64,000 nt of DNA, from positions 1-64,000 of the forward strand of contig CAYRZL010000002.1 of the NCBI GenBank assembly GCA_964428795.1, read 5' to 3'. Position 1 is the stretch's first letter, and each line of letters begins with the position of its first letter. This DNA is from CAYRZL01 sp964428795 (GTDB taxonomy: Bacteria; Bacillota; Clostridia; Lachnospirales; Lachnospiraceae). The notes under the pieces were generated by a model. It ran no database searches and was not told where the DNA came from. It was given only the letters and a program-made list of their open reading frames with translations. Below, piece after piece: positions 43,032-51,410 of this stretch. A program made the translations under genes and the position numbers.

Positions 43032-45008
43032 ATGGAGCAGACAGCGTATAAATGGCCATATGACAATGAATTTGGACAGCAGGAAGTGAGTCGGACAGAT
43101 GTGCTGGTTTTAGGCGGCGGTCTGTCCGGCTGTTTTGCTGCTATTGCAGCGGCAAGAAAAGGATTGTCGGTGGCGCTTGTGGAAAAAGGAGCGGTCGAAA
43201 AAAGCGGCTGTGCGGGAACCGGGTTTGATCACTGGGAATCTGCATGTACCAATCCCTGTTCCGGTGTAACGCCAAAGGAAATCGCAGAGGCGTATGTAAA
43301 GGAGCAGGATGGATACAGCAACGGGATCGCCCATTACATTGAATGCAGAGAGGGATATGACAGACTTCTGGATCTGGAATCTTTTGGAGGCAAGGTGCGG
43401 GATACGGAAGATGAGTTTGCAGGCGCAGAGTTTCGGGATGATGTCACAAAGCTGATGTTTGCTTATGATTATAAAAATAAATTTACACTGCGGGTGTGGG
43501 GGTCTACCTTCAAACCTGCGTTGTACCGGGAATTAAAGAGGCTTGGTGTAAAGCTGTATGAGCGCACAGAGGCTACCGCTCTGCTTGTGTCCGGGGAGAA
43601 AGACGGAAAGAAGCAGGGAATCGGCGCTATGGGAATGGATGTGCATACAGGGAAGTTCTGTGTGTTTTATGCAAAAGCCACGATTCTTGCCATGTCGCGT
43701 CCGGCAAGAGTATGGCTGTTTGATGCGGATCTGCCGGGCTTGTGTGAGTTCCGTCCGATGCCAAGCATCGGAAGCGGTCATGCCATGGGGTGGCGCAGCG
43801 GAGTGGAATTTACCATGATGGAAAAGACGGTGCGGGCGGAATTTTCGGCTGCAGGCAGGAGTTTTCCGCCTTACGGTGCGGGAAATAATCACAATACCTG
43901 GTATGCGGCAACCATGGTGGATGCCAGAGGAGTGGAGATCCCCTATGTGGACCGGGACGGAAGAGAACTGGAAACCGTGTCTGAGCGATATTATCCTGCG
44001 CCGGGACAGAAGTTCTTTTTAAAGGGCGGCGTCATCGACAATCCCAAGTATGAGTACCGCGGACCGGAAACGATGGACTTTGATGAACTGATGAAGCGTG
44101 GGTATCAGCTTCCGTTTTATGCGGACCTGAGCCGGATGCCGGAGATGGAACGCCGGGTTATCTGGGGGATGATGGTAGGAGAGGAGGCAAAAACAAAGAT
44201 TCCTGTCTATCAGAATTATACCCGGAGGGGCTTTGATCCTGAAAAGCATATGCTACAAAGCTACGGGACCGGCTGGCAGTCGGCAAGCTTTTTGGAGCAG
44301 GAGAGACAGTTTTTCGGAGCGCCGGGAGGCGTGATGCATGACTGGGATTTAAAGACAAATATAGATGGAATTTATGCCTGCGGAGATCAGCTCTATGCTT
44401 CCGATTGTGCAGGTTTTGCCTGCGCTACCGGATATTATGCGGGCCGCAAGGCATCGGATTATGCACAAAAAACAGATTTTTCCGAGGGTGATCCGGTAGA
44501 TATCGAAAGAGAAAAAGAGCGATTGTATGCCCCTATGTATGTAAAAGAGGAAGAGGGAATCCACTGGAAGGAGCTGAACAGTGCCATTGCAAAGGCAATG
44601 CAGAACTATTGCGGCGGCGTAAAATGTGATGCACTGTTAAAAGAGGGATTGGATCTGCTTGATGGCTTTGAGCGGGAAATGGCGCCCAGATTGTATGCCA
44701 AAAATCCCCATGATCTGATGCGGATCCATGAGGTACTGGATATTTTGACGGTGGCTCAGATCGTTCTGCACGCTTCTCTTGCCAGAAAGTCCGGCTCCGA
44801 GCCTCTTTGCTTTATGCGGAGTGACTATCCGCAGATGGATCCTGCCTGTGACAGAAAGCATCTGGTAATCCGTCTGGAGAACGGTAAGCCAGAGGTGAGA
44901 GAAGTCCCGCTGGACTTTTTCGGTGATCTGGAGCAGGAGTATGAGCGACGCAATGGGGACTATATCATGCAGAAAGGGGAGACGGAGCATGGAAATGAAG
45001 AAAAATAG
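43032..45008 (+). CDS. FAD-binding oxidoreductase, AprA/fumarate-reductase-like
   Basis: 658 residues of the succinate dehydrogenase/fumarate reductase/APS reductase flavoprotein superfamily. The dinucleotide-binding start is VLVLGGGLSGCFAAIAAARKG, and TNIDGIYACGDQLYASDCAG is the C-terminal FAD motif. The organisation, with a 2[4Fe-4S] partner gene overlapping by 20 bases, is that of AprA-AprB-like pairs, but sulfate-reduction neighbours (sat, qmo) are not here. The start is the ATG at 43032 after GGGGTGG. The substrate is unknown; position next to polyamine uptake is suggestive only. Confidence 0.85.
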   Translation: MEQTAYKWPYDNEFGQQEVSRTDVLVLGGGLSGCFAAIAAARKGLSVALVEKGAVEKSGCAGTGFDHWESACTNPCSGVTPKEIAEAYVKEQDGYSNGIAHYIECREGYDRLLDLESFGGKVRDTEDEFAGAEFRDDVTKLMFAYDYKNKFTLRVWGSTFKPALYRELKRLGVKLYERTEATALLVSGEKDGKKQGIGAMGMDVHTGKFCVFYAKATILAMSRPARVWLFDADLPGLCEFRPMPSIGSGHAMGWRSGVEFTMMEKTVRAEFSAAGRSFPPYGAGNNHNTWYAATMVDARGVEIPYVDRDGRELETVSERYYPAPGQKFFLKGGVIDNPKYEYRGPETMDFDELMKRGYQLPFYADLSRMPEMERRVIWGMMVGEEAKTKIPVYQNYTRRGFDPEKHMLQSYGTGWQSASFLEQERQFFGAPGGVMHDWDLKTNIDGIYACGDQLYASDCAGFACATGYYAGRKASDYAQKTDFSEGDPVDIEREKERLYAPMYVKEEEGIHWKELNSAIAKAMQNYCGGVKCDALLKEGLDLLDGFEREMAPRLYAKNPHDLMRIHEVLDILTVAQIVLHASLARKSGSEPLCFMRSDYPQMDPACDRKHLVIRLENGKPEVREVPLDFFGDLEQEYERRNGDYIMQKGETEHGNEEK

Positions 45009-45294
45009 GGAACGTGTCGGCAGTGAGGAAATTGCATATACGGTTTCTCCTGTTGCCAGCAGTACATGTCCCATCCGCTATAACGGTGAGTTGTGCATTG
45101 GGTGTAGCCGCTGCGTCAGTGTGTGCCCCTGTGATATTCTGTTCCCCGGAGAAAAACCGGGAGATACGCCGATCGTGATGTATCCGGGAGAGTGCTATTA
45201 TTGCGGCGCCTGTGTGATGGTATGTCCAAGGCAGGGAGCGATCTCTCTGCAGCATCCACTGATGAATCAGGCAAAGTTTCGGGAAATTAAATGA
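44989..45294 (+). CDS. 2[4Fe-4S] ferredoxin, AprB-like partner
   Basis: 101 residues with CIGCSRCVSVCPCDI and CYYCGACVMVCPRQG, the two four-cysteine cluster motifs. AGGGGAG precedes the ATG at 44989, which lies inside the end of the flavoprotein gene, so the two are translated together. It most likely passes electrons to or from that flavoprotein. Its stop codon is part of a terminator stem. Confidence 0.88.
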   Translation: MEMKKNRERVGSEEIAYTVSPVASSTCPIRYNGELCIGCSRCVSVCPCDILFPGEKPGDTPIVMYPGECYYCGACVMVCPRQGAISLQHPLMNQAKFREIK

Positions 45295-45315
45295 GCCCCC
45301 AACAATGGGGGCTCA
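45292..45315. terminator. Bidirectional terminator
   Basis: TGAGCCCCC (45292-45300) pairs perfectly with GGGGGCTCA (45307-45315) around AACAAT. It lies between the ferredoxin gene and the convergent sulfatase gene. Confidence 0.8.
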
Positions 45316-45331
45316 AATTGTATACTGTGAT

Positions 45332-47587
45332 TTACTTGATCTGCCGGATATTCAGCGTTCCCTGTTCATTGGCAGGAGCTGCATTGTCAGTGGCGTCTTC
45401 CTGCGTGGTATCACCGTCAGTTTCTTCTTCCGGAATTTCATCCGGATCAGTATCCTCAATCTGTTTTATTTCCTCTTTGGATTCCTCATCCGTAGGTTTT
45501 TCAAAATCCTCCGGAATCTCAGCAATCATCTCGTTAGAACTTCTGAAAACTGTATCACTGGAACCTACCTGATTTACTACGAAGGTATCGCCATTTTCAA
45601 TATTATCCAGAGAAATCTCCACACAGGTACCGGAGAGATAGGTGGTTTTTATCTTTTCATCATTTACATATATCTTGCTCCACGGAGTGAAGTTGTTACC
45701 GTATATGCGAAGAACCCATGCATCCTCGTCTGCCACCGCGTGGGTGATCTCTACATCCTGAACGCCCATAACCAGTTCGGAGCGTGGATATTTATCAATG
45801 CCATTGTAGCAGTAGCGGTTTCCGTAGAGAATATCATACTGCAAATTTTCCAGATCATCAATGTAGGCTGTGGTATCTGTAATACCTTTGTCCAAAGCAT
45901 TCTGATGATAGGTAAAGATCGTTCCGTTATGTATGCCGATCTGATCGGTCATATAGGCAAGCAGCTGATAAGAAGTAAGGTCCGCATCCTTTTTCTCCAT
46001 TCCGAAGTTGTTCCATGTTATATACTGTGTCTGGAACAGATCGCCGGTCTCTATATCGGATTCTTCCAGTCCCATGGTGGGAAGGTGGTCGCCGAAGAGT
46101 ACGATCATCGTATCTTCATCTCTCTGATTTACTTCGTTGATCAGATTGCCGATAAATTTGTCCACCTGGTGAAGCTGATTTACATAATATTCCCACTGGT
46201 AATTTTCCTCTTCTGTCTCAGCTCCGGATACTTCGATGGCAGGATCTTCAAACACCTGATAATTCGGGTAGCTTCCGTGAGCCTGTACAGTGATCGTGTA
46301 TACAAGATCTGCCTGATCCGGTGTGGAATCCAGACATTCGCTTACTTCATCTATCATGACGTCGTCTTTGGGCCAGGAATGAATCTCGTTGTATTCGGTA
46401 ATATTCATCAGCTCTTTGCTGGTAAAGCTGTCAAATCCCATCTGGGCGAAGATGTTTGCACGGCCGTAAAAATTTCCGCCGTTGTTATGTACTGCATGGG
46501 CGCTGTAGCCCAGCTCCTTAAGATCAGCGGCAATGCTCTCACAGTCGGTCTCTTTCAGTATGGTTTTGTAAGGATACTCACCCAGACCAAAATACTGGAT
46601 ACCCATTCCGGTGAGCACTTCAAATTCTGTGTTCGCGGTGCCTGCGCCTACGACCGGTACGGTCAGGTGCCCTGTAGTATAATTTTCTTCCAGGCTGTGG
46701 AAGGTCGGAATCGGATCTTCGGACATTTCAAGGAAGTTGATTTCGGTAGGATCTACAAAGGATTCCAGCAGTACCACGATAATGTTCGGGGCATTTTCCG
46801 TATCTAATGTAGTTTCTTTTGCGGTCACTTCGGACTCAATCTGTTTGATCTTCTCTTCACTGTAGTCTGCCGGGCGGCTCATGCCCCGGTCTACGACGCT
46901 GGCGGAAAAGCTGTATACGAAACCATACTCCTTATATCCCTGCGCCAGATTACCGAAGTAACCGGAGAGGATGTTGGAGCTGATACCGAGCTTTGTAGCT
47001 GCCGGAATAGCTGCCAGACAGATGATCAGACCCGCAACGTAACGCAGGCGGCGCATTTTTCCTTTGAACCTGGGACCTTTGATGGCAAAGACTACCAGGA
47101 AAATGCCAAGCGCGATCAGGCTGACCAGCACAATGGTCTGCTGGGTAGTGGTAAAGTAGCTGGTATTCTTCATAGTCAGAAGATCACCCACCATCTTCAA
47201 ATCTGTAAAGTTGAACGGTGTTACCCGGGAGGCAAGGACGCATCCGTTGATAATACCAAGGATCAACCAGAATACGGAGATGATGATACGCAGCAGTGCC
47301 CGGAATTTAACAAGATATACGAGCATCAGTGATGCAAAAATGATCAGCGTATTGTACAGGAAAGTCAGTGGTGAACTTGTTACAAATTCAAAGGCGGACA
47401 GGACTGAGTGTCTGGAAATGCTTTCAATGCTGAAGCAGACCACAGCAGCCAGCAGCACATGAAACAAAAGGGAATATTTGTTTAAAATGCGCAGAGTCTT
47501 TTCACTGATCCATGGTTTTTCCCGTTTGGGAAGTTTCGCTAAGAATTTTTCTTTCTTTTCTTTCATCATTTTCATCCATTTTTTCAT
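45332..47587 (-). CDS. LTA-synthase-family membrane sulfatase with C-terminal extension
   Basis: About 751 residues: five N-terminal membrane helices, then an extracellular alkaline-phosphatase-type domain (NIIVVLLESFVDP; GAGTANTEFEVLTGM with the Thr nucleophile; IVLFGDHLPTMG). Relatives move glycerol-phosphate from phosphatidylglycerol onto lipoteichoic acid. Beyond the usual length is an Ig/TIG-like strand-rich stretch (VLRIYGNNFTPWSKIYVND) and a highly acidic Glu/Asp/Thr tail of about 60 residues. I prefer the ATG at 47587 with GAGGG 8 bases upstream; the ATG at 47620 is possible. A promoter lies at 47672-47700 and palindrome copy 2 sits in the leader. Confidence 0.9.
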   Translation of the reverse strand: MKKWMKMMKEKKEKFLAKLPKREKPWISEKTLRILNKYSLLFHVLLAAVVCFSIESISRHSVLSAFEFVTSSPLTFLYNTLIIFASLMLVYLVKFRALLRIIISVFWLILGIINGCVLASRVTPFNFTDLKMVGDLLTMKNTSYFTTTQQTIVLVSLIALGIFLVVFAIKGPRFKGKMRRLRYVAGLIICLAAIPAATKLGISSNILSGYFGNLAQGYKEYGFVYSFSASVVDRGMSRPADYSEEKIKQIESEVTAKETTLDTENAPNIIVVLLESFVDPTEINFLEMSEDPIPTFHSLEENYTTGHLTVPVVGAGTANTEFEVLTGMGIQYFGLGEYPYKTILKETDCESIAADLKELGYSAHAVHNNGGNFYGRANIFAQMGFDSFTSKELMNITEYNEIHSWPKDDVMIDEVSECLDSTPDQADLVYTITVQAHGSYPNYQVFEDPAIEVSGAETEEENYQWEYYVNQLHQVDKFIGNLINEVNQRDEDTMIVLFGDHLPTMGLEESDIETGDLFQTQYITWNNFGMEKKDADLTSYQLLAYMTDQIGIHNGTIFTYHQNALDKGITDTTAYIDDLENLQYDILYGNRYCYNGIDKYPRSELVMGVQDVEITHAVADEDAWVLRIYGNNFTPWSKIYVNDEKIKTTYLSGTCVEISLDNIENGDTFVVNQVGSSDTVFRSSNEMIAEIPEDFEKPTDEESKEEIKQIEDTDPDEIPEEETDGDTTQEDATDNAAPANEQGTLNIRQIK

Positions 47588-47622
47588 GTTTTGAACCCTC
47601 ATTTTCATGTTGTCAAGCATGT

Positions 47623-47652
47623 GAAAGAAAGCTCCGGCGGAGATTTCTTTTC
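47623..47652. repeat. Dispersed palindromic repeat, copy 2
   Basis: Thirty bases: a GAAAGAAAG arm, centre CTCCGGCGGAG, then an ATTTCTTTTC arm. It is in the 5' leader of the minus-strand sulfatase gene, between its promoter and its start codon. Confidence 0.85.
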
Positions 47653-47671
47653 GATTTACAAAACAGTAGTA

Positions 47672-47700
47672 ATGTTAGTCCTATTTTTATTGAAAGTCAA
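47672..47700 (-). promoter_or_regulatory. Promoter of the sulfatase gene
   Basis: On the minus strand: TTGACT (complement of 47695-47700), 17 bases, TAACAT (complement of 47672-47677). Confidence 0.65.
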
Positions 47701-47832
47701 TGCGAAGAATAGATAAACTTTTTTCAAAAAAAGGACAAAAAGTATGCAGGATTACAAATCCTTCGCTGGATAGTTTAGCATATACAATTTATTTATTTGT
47801 GAAAAAAATATGAAGGTTTTTTGAAGAAAAAC

Positions 47833-47861
47833 TTGCAATAAAAAAGCAGATGTGCTAACAT
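47833..47861 (+). promoter_or_regulatory. Promoter of the aspS-gatCAB operon
   Basis: TTGCAA (47833-47838), 17 bases, TAACAT (47856-47861), which puts the start of the RNA about 20 bases before the T-box stem I. Confidence 0.65.
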
Positions 47862-47885
47862 TAGCAATCATTATGGAATTTAAAA

Positions 47886-48105
47886 TGCGATGAAAGAGAC
47901 TCTTGTTTTCAGAGACCGACAGGAATACAGCGTCACCGACTGAGAGCGCTGTTTGGAGGAGGAGATAAAGGGAACACTCCGGAGCAGGTGAATTGAACAT
48001 TGCAGTAGGTTCACCCGGGTTGTGCACGTTATACACATTGAGTGGGGAAGCAGTTTTGATGATGACTGATTCTCAATGCGGGTGGTACCGCGGGAGTTTT
48101 TTATT
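47886..48105 (+). promoter_or_regulatory. T-box leader, Asn (AAC) specifier, possibly overlapping Glu (GAA)
   Basis: The T-box sequence GGGTGGTACCGCGGG (48080-48094) is unmistakable and runs into GAGTTTTTT, the terminator. Stem I begins at TGCGATG (47886-47892), pairing with ATTGCA (47999-48004). The specifier position just before that strand reads GAAC (47995-47998): AAC for Asn, followed by the expected A, with GAA for Glu overlapping it. Uncharged tRNA should permit read-through into aspS-gatCAB, the genes that make Asn-tRNA(Asn) and Gln-tRNA(Gln). An overlapping two-codon T-box has been described for a clostridial transamidation operon. Confidence 0.88.
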
Positions 48106-48136
48106 GAATATGACAGGATAAACGTAAGTAGGCAAA

Positions 48137-48170
48137 GGAGCTTTACGAGATGGATTCGTATGCTCTTTTT
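48137..48170 (+). terminator. Second leader terminator
   Basis: GGAGC and TACGA (48137-48148) pair with TCGTA and GCTC (48156-48165), followed by a run of T. It lies after the T-box terminator and before aspS, so a second check on read-through may exist. Confidence 0.6.
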
Positions 48171-48254
48171 TATTTATTGTAACTGGCAAAAATTCTGATT
48201 TCCCGTCCCGCACCTTGATAACGGCGCTGCCGCAATAGAAAGGAGTGTACAAAA

Positions 48255-49586
48255 ATGAAATTTTTGACAGGAGCATGCCAGGCAGAGACCCTGGAAATCA
48301 GCGAAATCCTTGCAGGGGATTTTGCCGGACGTACCGTAAAAGTGAACGGTACCATTCACACCATCCGTCACATGGGAGATGTGGCGTTCGTGGTACTGCG
48401 CAAACGTGAAGGACTTCTTCAAGGTGTATTTGAGGAGGGCATCACAAACTTTCATTTCAAAGATCTGAAAGAGGCATCCGCCATACAGGTGGAGGGTATA
48501 CTGAACCGGGAGGAGAGAGCGCCTTTTGGTGTTGAGATCCACATGAGGGAAGTGACCATTCTCTCTGAACCGGCAGACACACTTCCGCTGCCCATTGCAA
48601 AATGGAAGCTGAACACCTCTCTGGAAGCAAAATTGGATCATCGTTCTATCGTGCTGCGCAATGTGCGTGAGCGGGCGAAGTTCAAAATTCAGGAGGGTAT
48701 TGTCAGAGGATTCCGGGATTATCTGTACCGTCAGGGATTTACCGAGATCCGCACACCGAAAATCGGGGCAAAAGGAGCAGAGGGCGGAGCCAACATCTTT
48801 AAGCTGGATTATTTTCACAGACCTGCCGTTCTGGCACAGAGTCCTCAGTTTTACAAACAAATGATGGTAGGTGTCTATGACCGTGTGTTTGAGACAGCAC
48901 CTGTTTTTCGTGCGGAAAAACATAATACGAAGCGGCATTTGAACGAGTATACCAGTCTGGATTTTGAGATGGGATATATCCGCAGTTTTGAGGATATCAT
49001 GGACATGGAGACCGGATTTTTGCAGTATACCTTTGCTTTGCTGGAAAAAGAGTATGCCCATGAATTAAAGATATTGAATGTGGTCTTGCCGAAGGCGGAT
49101 CAGATACCGCAGGTACCTTTTACGGAGGCAAAACAGCTTGTGTCTGAAAGATATAACAGAAAGATCAGAAATCCTTACGATCTGGAACCGGAGGAGGAAG
49201 CTCTCATCGGACAGTATTTTAAGGAAGAGTATGACAGTGATTTTGTGTTTGTGACACATTATCCTTCCAAAAAGCGTCCTTTTTATGCCATGGATGATCC
49301 GGCGGATCCAACATTTACACTGAGCTTTGACTTATTATTTAAGGGGATAGAGATCACCACGGGGGGACAGCGTATTCATGATTATCATATGCTGCTGGAT
49401 AAAATTCAGGCGAGAGGTATGACCACAGAGGGAATGGAGCAGTATCTGGATACCTTCAAATATGGTATGCCGCCTCACGGCGGGCTTGGCCTTGGACTGG
49501 AGCGTCTCACCATGAAGCTTCTGGACGAGGAGAATGTGCGGGAGACTACCATGTTCCCAAGAGATATGAGCAGACTGACTCCGTAA
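48255..49586 (+). CDS. aspS: Aspartyl-tRNA synthetase, archaeal-type, probably non-discriminating
   Basis: 443 residues: N-terminal OB-fold anticodon domain (FAGRTVKVNGTIHTIRHMGD) and class II catalytic core with FRDYLYRQGFTEIRTPKI (motif 1), FRAEKHNTKRHLNEYTSLD (motif 2) and GLGLGLERLTM (motif 3). The short, archaeal-style form lacks the bacterial GAD insertion. With gatCAB directly downstream and a T-box reading Asn, it very likely charges both tRNA(Asp) and tRNA(Asn) with Asp. AAGGAG precedes the ATG. Confidence 0.92.
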   Translation: MKFLTGACQAETLEISEILAGDFAGRTVKVNGTIHTIRHMGDVAFVVLRKREGLLQGVFEEGITNFHFKDLKEASAIQVEGILNREERAPFGVEIHMREVTILSEPADTLPLPIAKWKLNTSLEAKLDHRSIVLRNVRERAKFKIQEGIVRGFRDYLYRQGFTEIRTPKIGAKGAEGGANIFKLDYFHRPAVLAQSPQFYKQMMVGVYDRVFETAPVFRAEKHNTKRHLNEYTSLDFEMGYIRSFEDIMDMETGFLQYTFALLEKEYAHELKILNVVLPKADQIPQVPFTEAKQLVSERYNRKIRNPYDLEPEEEALIGQYFKEEYDSDFVFVTHYPSKKRPFYAMDDPADPTFTLSFDLLFKGIEITTGGQRIHDYHMLLDKIQARGMTTEGMEQYLDTFKYGMPPHGGLGLGLERLTMKLLDEENVRETTMFPRDMSRLTP

Positions 49587-49614
49587 AACGGGCAGTGAAA
49601 ATGAACAGGAGGAT

Positions 49615-49911
49615 ATGATGGCAAATATTATTTCAGACGAGACCATCGAGTATGTTGGTATTCTTGCAAAGCTGGAGCTTTCCGGGGAGGAGAAGGAACA
49701 GGCAAAAAAGGATATGGGCAGCATGCTGGATTATATCGATAAATTAAATGAACTGGACACTGCAGGGGTAGAACCCATGTCCCATGTATTTCCGGTAAAT
49801 AATGTGTTCCGTGAGGATGAAGTCACCAATGGGGACGACAGTGAAGCGATCCTGGCAAATGCACCGGCAAAGAAGGATGGCAGCTTTAAGGTGCCAAAGA
49901 CCGTAGAGTAG
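49615..49911 (+). CDS. gatC: Asp/Glu-tRNA amidotransferase subunit C
   Basis: 98 residues: ISDETIEYVGILAKLELSGE at the N-terminus and a C-terminal belt GVEPMSHVFPVNNVFREDEV, as in GatC, which ties GatA to GatB. GGAGG precedes ATGATG (49615 or 49618). It is the second gene of the T-box operon. Confidence 0.95.
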   Translation: MMANIISDETIEYVGILAKLELSGEEKEQAKKDMGSMLDYIDKLNELDTAGVEPMSHVFPVNNVFREDEVTNGDDSEAILANAPAKKDGSFKVPKTVE

Positions 49912-49935
49912 AGCAGGGCAGACAGGAGGGAACAC

Positions 49936-51396
49936 ATGAAGATTACAGGTATGACAGCTTTAGAGCTGGGCAAAAAAATAAAACAAAAAGAAATTTCGGT
50001 AGCAGAGGCAGTGGAGGCTGTCTTTGCTCAGATCGGGCGTGCGGAAGGTCAGGTTCACAGCTATGTGACGCTGGATAAGGAAGGCGCATTAAAGCGTGCG
50101 GCAGAGGTGCAGAAAGGGATTGATGATGGCACACTGACCAGTCCCCTGGCGGGAGTTCCGGTGGCGATCAAGGATAATATGTGCACGAAGGATATGCGTA
50201 CCACATGCAGTTCTAAAATACTGGATAATTTTTATCCCACATACACCGCAGAGGCGGTAAAAAATCTGGAGGCAGCAGGAGCGGTCATCATCGGCAAGAC
50301 AAATATGGATGAGTTTGCCATGGGGAGCACCACAGAGACCTCTGCTTACGGGGTGACAAAAAATCCATGGAACACAGAGCATGTGCCGGGAGGCTCTTCC
50401 GGCGGTTCCTGTGCGGCAGTGGCGGCAGAGGAGTGTATCTATGCCCTTGGTTCTGACACGGGCGGTTCTATCAGACAGCCAAGCTCCTTTTGCGGCGTAG
50501 CGGGCATCAAGCCTACCTATGGCACCGTATCGCGCTATGGTCTGATCGCATACGGTTCTTCTCTGGATCAGATCGGACCCGTGGCAAAGGATGTGTCGGA
50601 CTGTGCGGCAATTCTGGAAACCATTGCTTCTTATGATAAGAAGGATTCCACTTCCGTACAGAGGAATGATCTGGATTTTACATCCGCTTTGGTTGATGAT
50701 GTAAAAGGGATGAAGATCGGTATCCCGAGAGACTATTTTGGCGATGGACTGGATGCTCAGGTAAAGGAAGCGGTGCTGGCAGCAGCAGAAGTATTGAGAG
50801 AAAAGGGAGCTGTGGTAGAAGAATTTGACCTGTCTTTAGTGGAATATGCCATTCCGGCATATTACGTCATTGCTTCTGCGGAGGCAAGCTCCAATCTGGC
50901 GCGCTTTGACGGTGTGAAGTATGGTTATCGCACAAAGGATTATGACGGACTTCATAACATGTATAAAAAATCCCGCTCCGAGGGCTTTGGAGCCGAAGTG
51001 AAACGTCGTATCATGCTTGGGTCTTTTGTCTTAAGCTCCGGCTATTATGATGCCTACTATCTGAAAGCCCTGCGTACCAAAGCGCTGATCAAACAGGCTT
51101 TTGACAAGGCATTTGAGATGTACGACATGATTTTGGGACCGGCTGCGCCAACCACGGCGCCAAAGCTGGGCGAGTCTCTGGCAGATCCGATCAAAATGTA
51201 TCTGGGAGATATCTATACCATCTCCGTGAATCTGGCAGGACTGCCGGGCATCAGCGTTCCGGTGGGAACAGACGATAAGGGACTGCCCATTGGAATGCAG
51301 CTTATCGGAGACTGTTTCCAGGAGAAAAAGATCATACAGGCGGCATATGCATATGAGTGCAGCAGTAAAAGACTGCATTGCCCGTTGGCAGAGTAA
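49936..51396 (+). CDS. gatA: Asp/Glu-tRNA amidotransferase subunit A
   Basis: 486 residues of the amidase-signature family: GVPVAIKDNMCTKDMRTTC carries the catalytic Lys, PGGSSGGSCAAVAAEE the Ser-rich loop, and GSDTGGSIRQPSSFCG the catalytic cis-Ser and Ser nucleophile. It releases ammonia from glutamine, which is channelled to GatB. GGAGG precedes the ATG at 49936. Asparagine and possibly glutamine tRNAs are made this way in this organism. Confidence 0.96.
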   Translation: MKITGMTALELGKKIKQKEISVAEAVEAVFAQIGRAEGQVHSYVTLDKEGALKRAAEVQKGIDDGTLTSPLAGVPVAIKDNMCTKDMRTTCSSKILDNFYPTYTAEAVKNLEAAGAVIIGKTNMDEFAMGSTTETSAYGVTKNPWNTEHVPGGSSGGSCAAVAAEECIYALGSDTGGSIRQPSSFCGVAGIKPTYGTVSRYGLIAYGSSLDQIGPVAKDVSDCAAILETIASYDKKDSTSVQRNDLDFTSALVDDVKGMKIGIPRDYFGDGLDAQVKEAVLAAAEVLREKGAVVEEFDLSLVEYAIPAYYVIASAEASSNLARFDGVKYGYRTKDYDGLHNMYKKSRSEGFGAEVKRRIMLGSFVLSSGYYDAYYLKALRTKALIKQAFDKAFEMYDMILGPAAPTTAPKLGESLADPIKMYLGDIYTISVNLAGLPGISVPVGTDDKGLPIGMQLIGDCFQEKKIIQAAYAYECSSKRLHCPLAE

Positions 51397-51410
51397 GGGA
51401 GGGGAGCAAT

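Noticed and set aside
43032..45294. True dissimilatory APS reductase
   Set aside because: No sat, qmo or dsr genes are seen, and similarity at this level is shared by the whole flavoprotein superfamily.
45305..46807. 500-codon plus-strand open frame
   Set aside because: It is the complement of the LTA-synthase-type gene, is rich in Ile/Phe/Cys without domain logic, and has no ribosome site.
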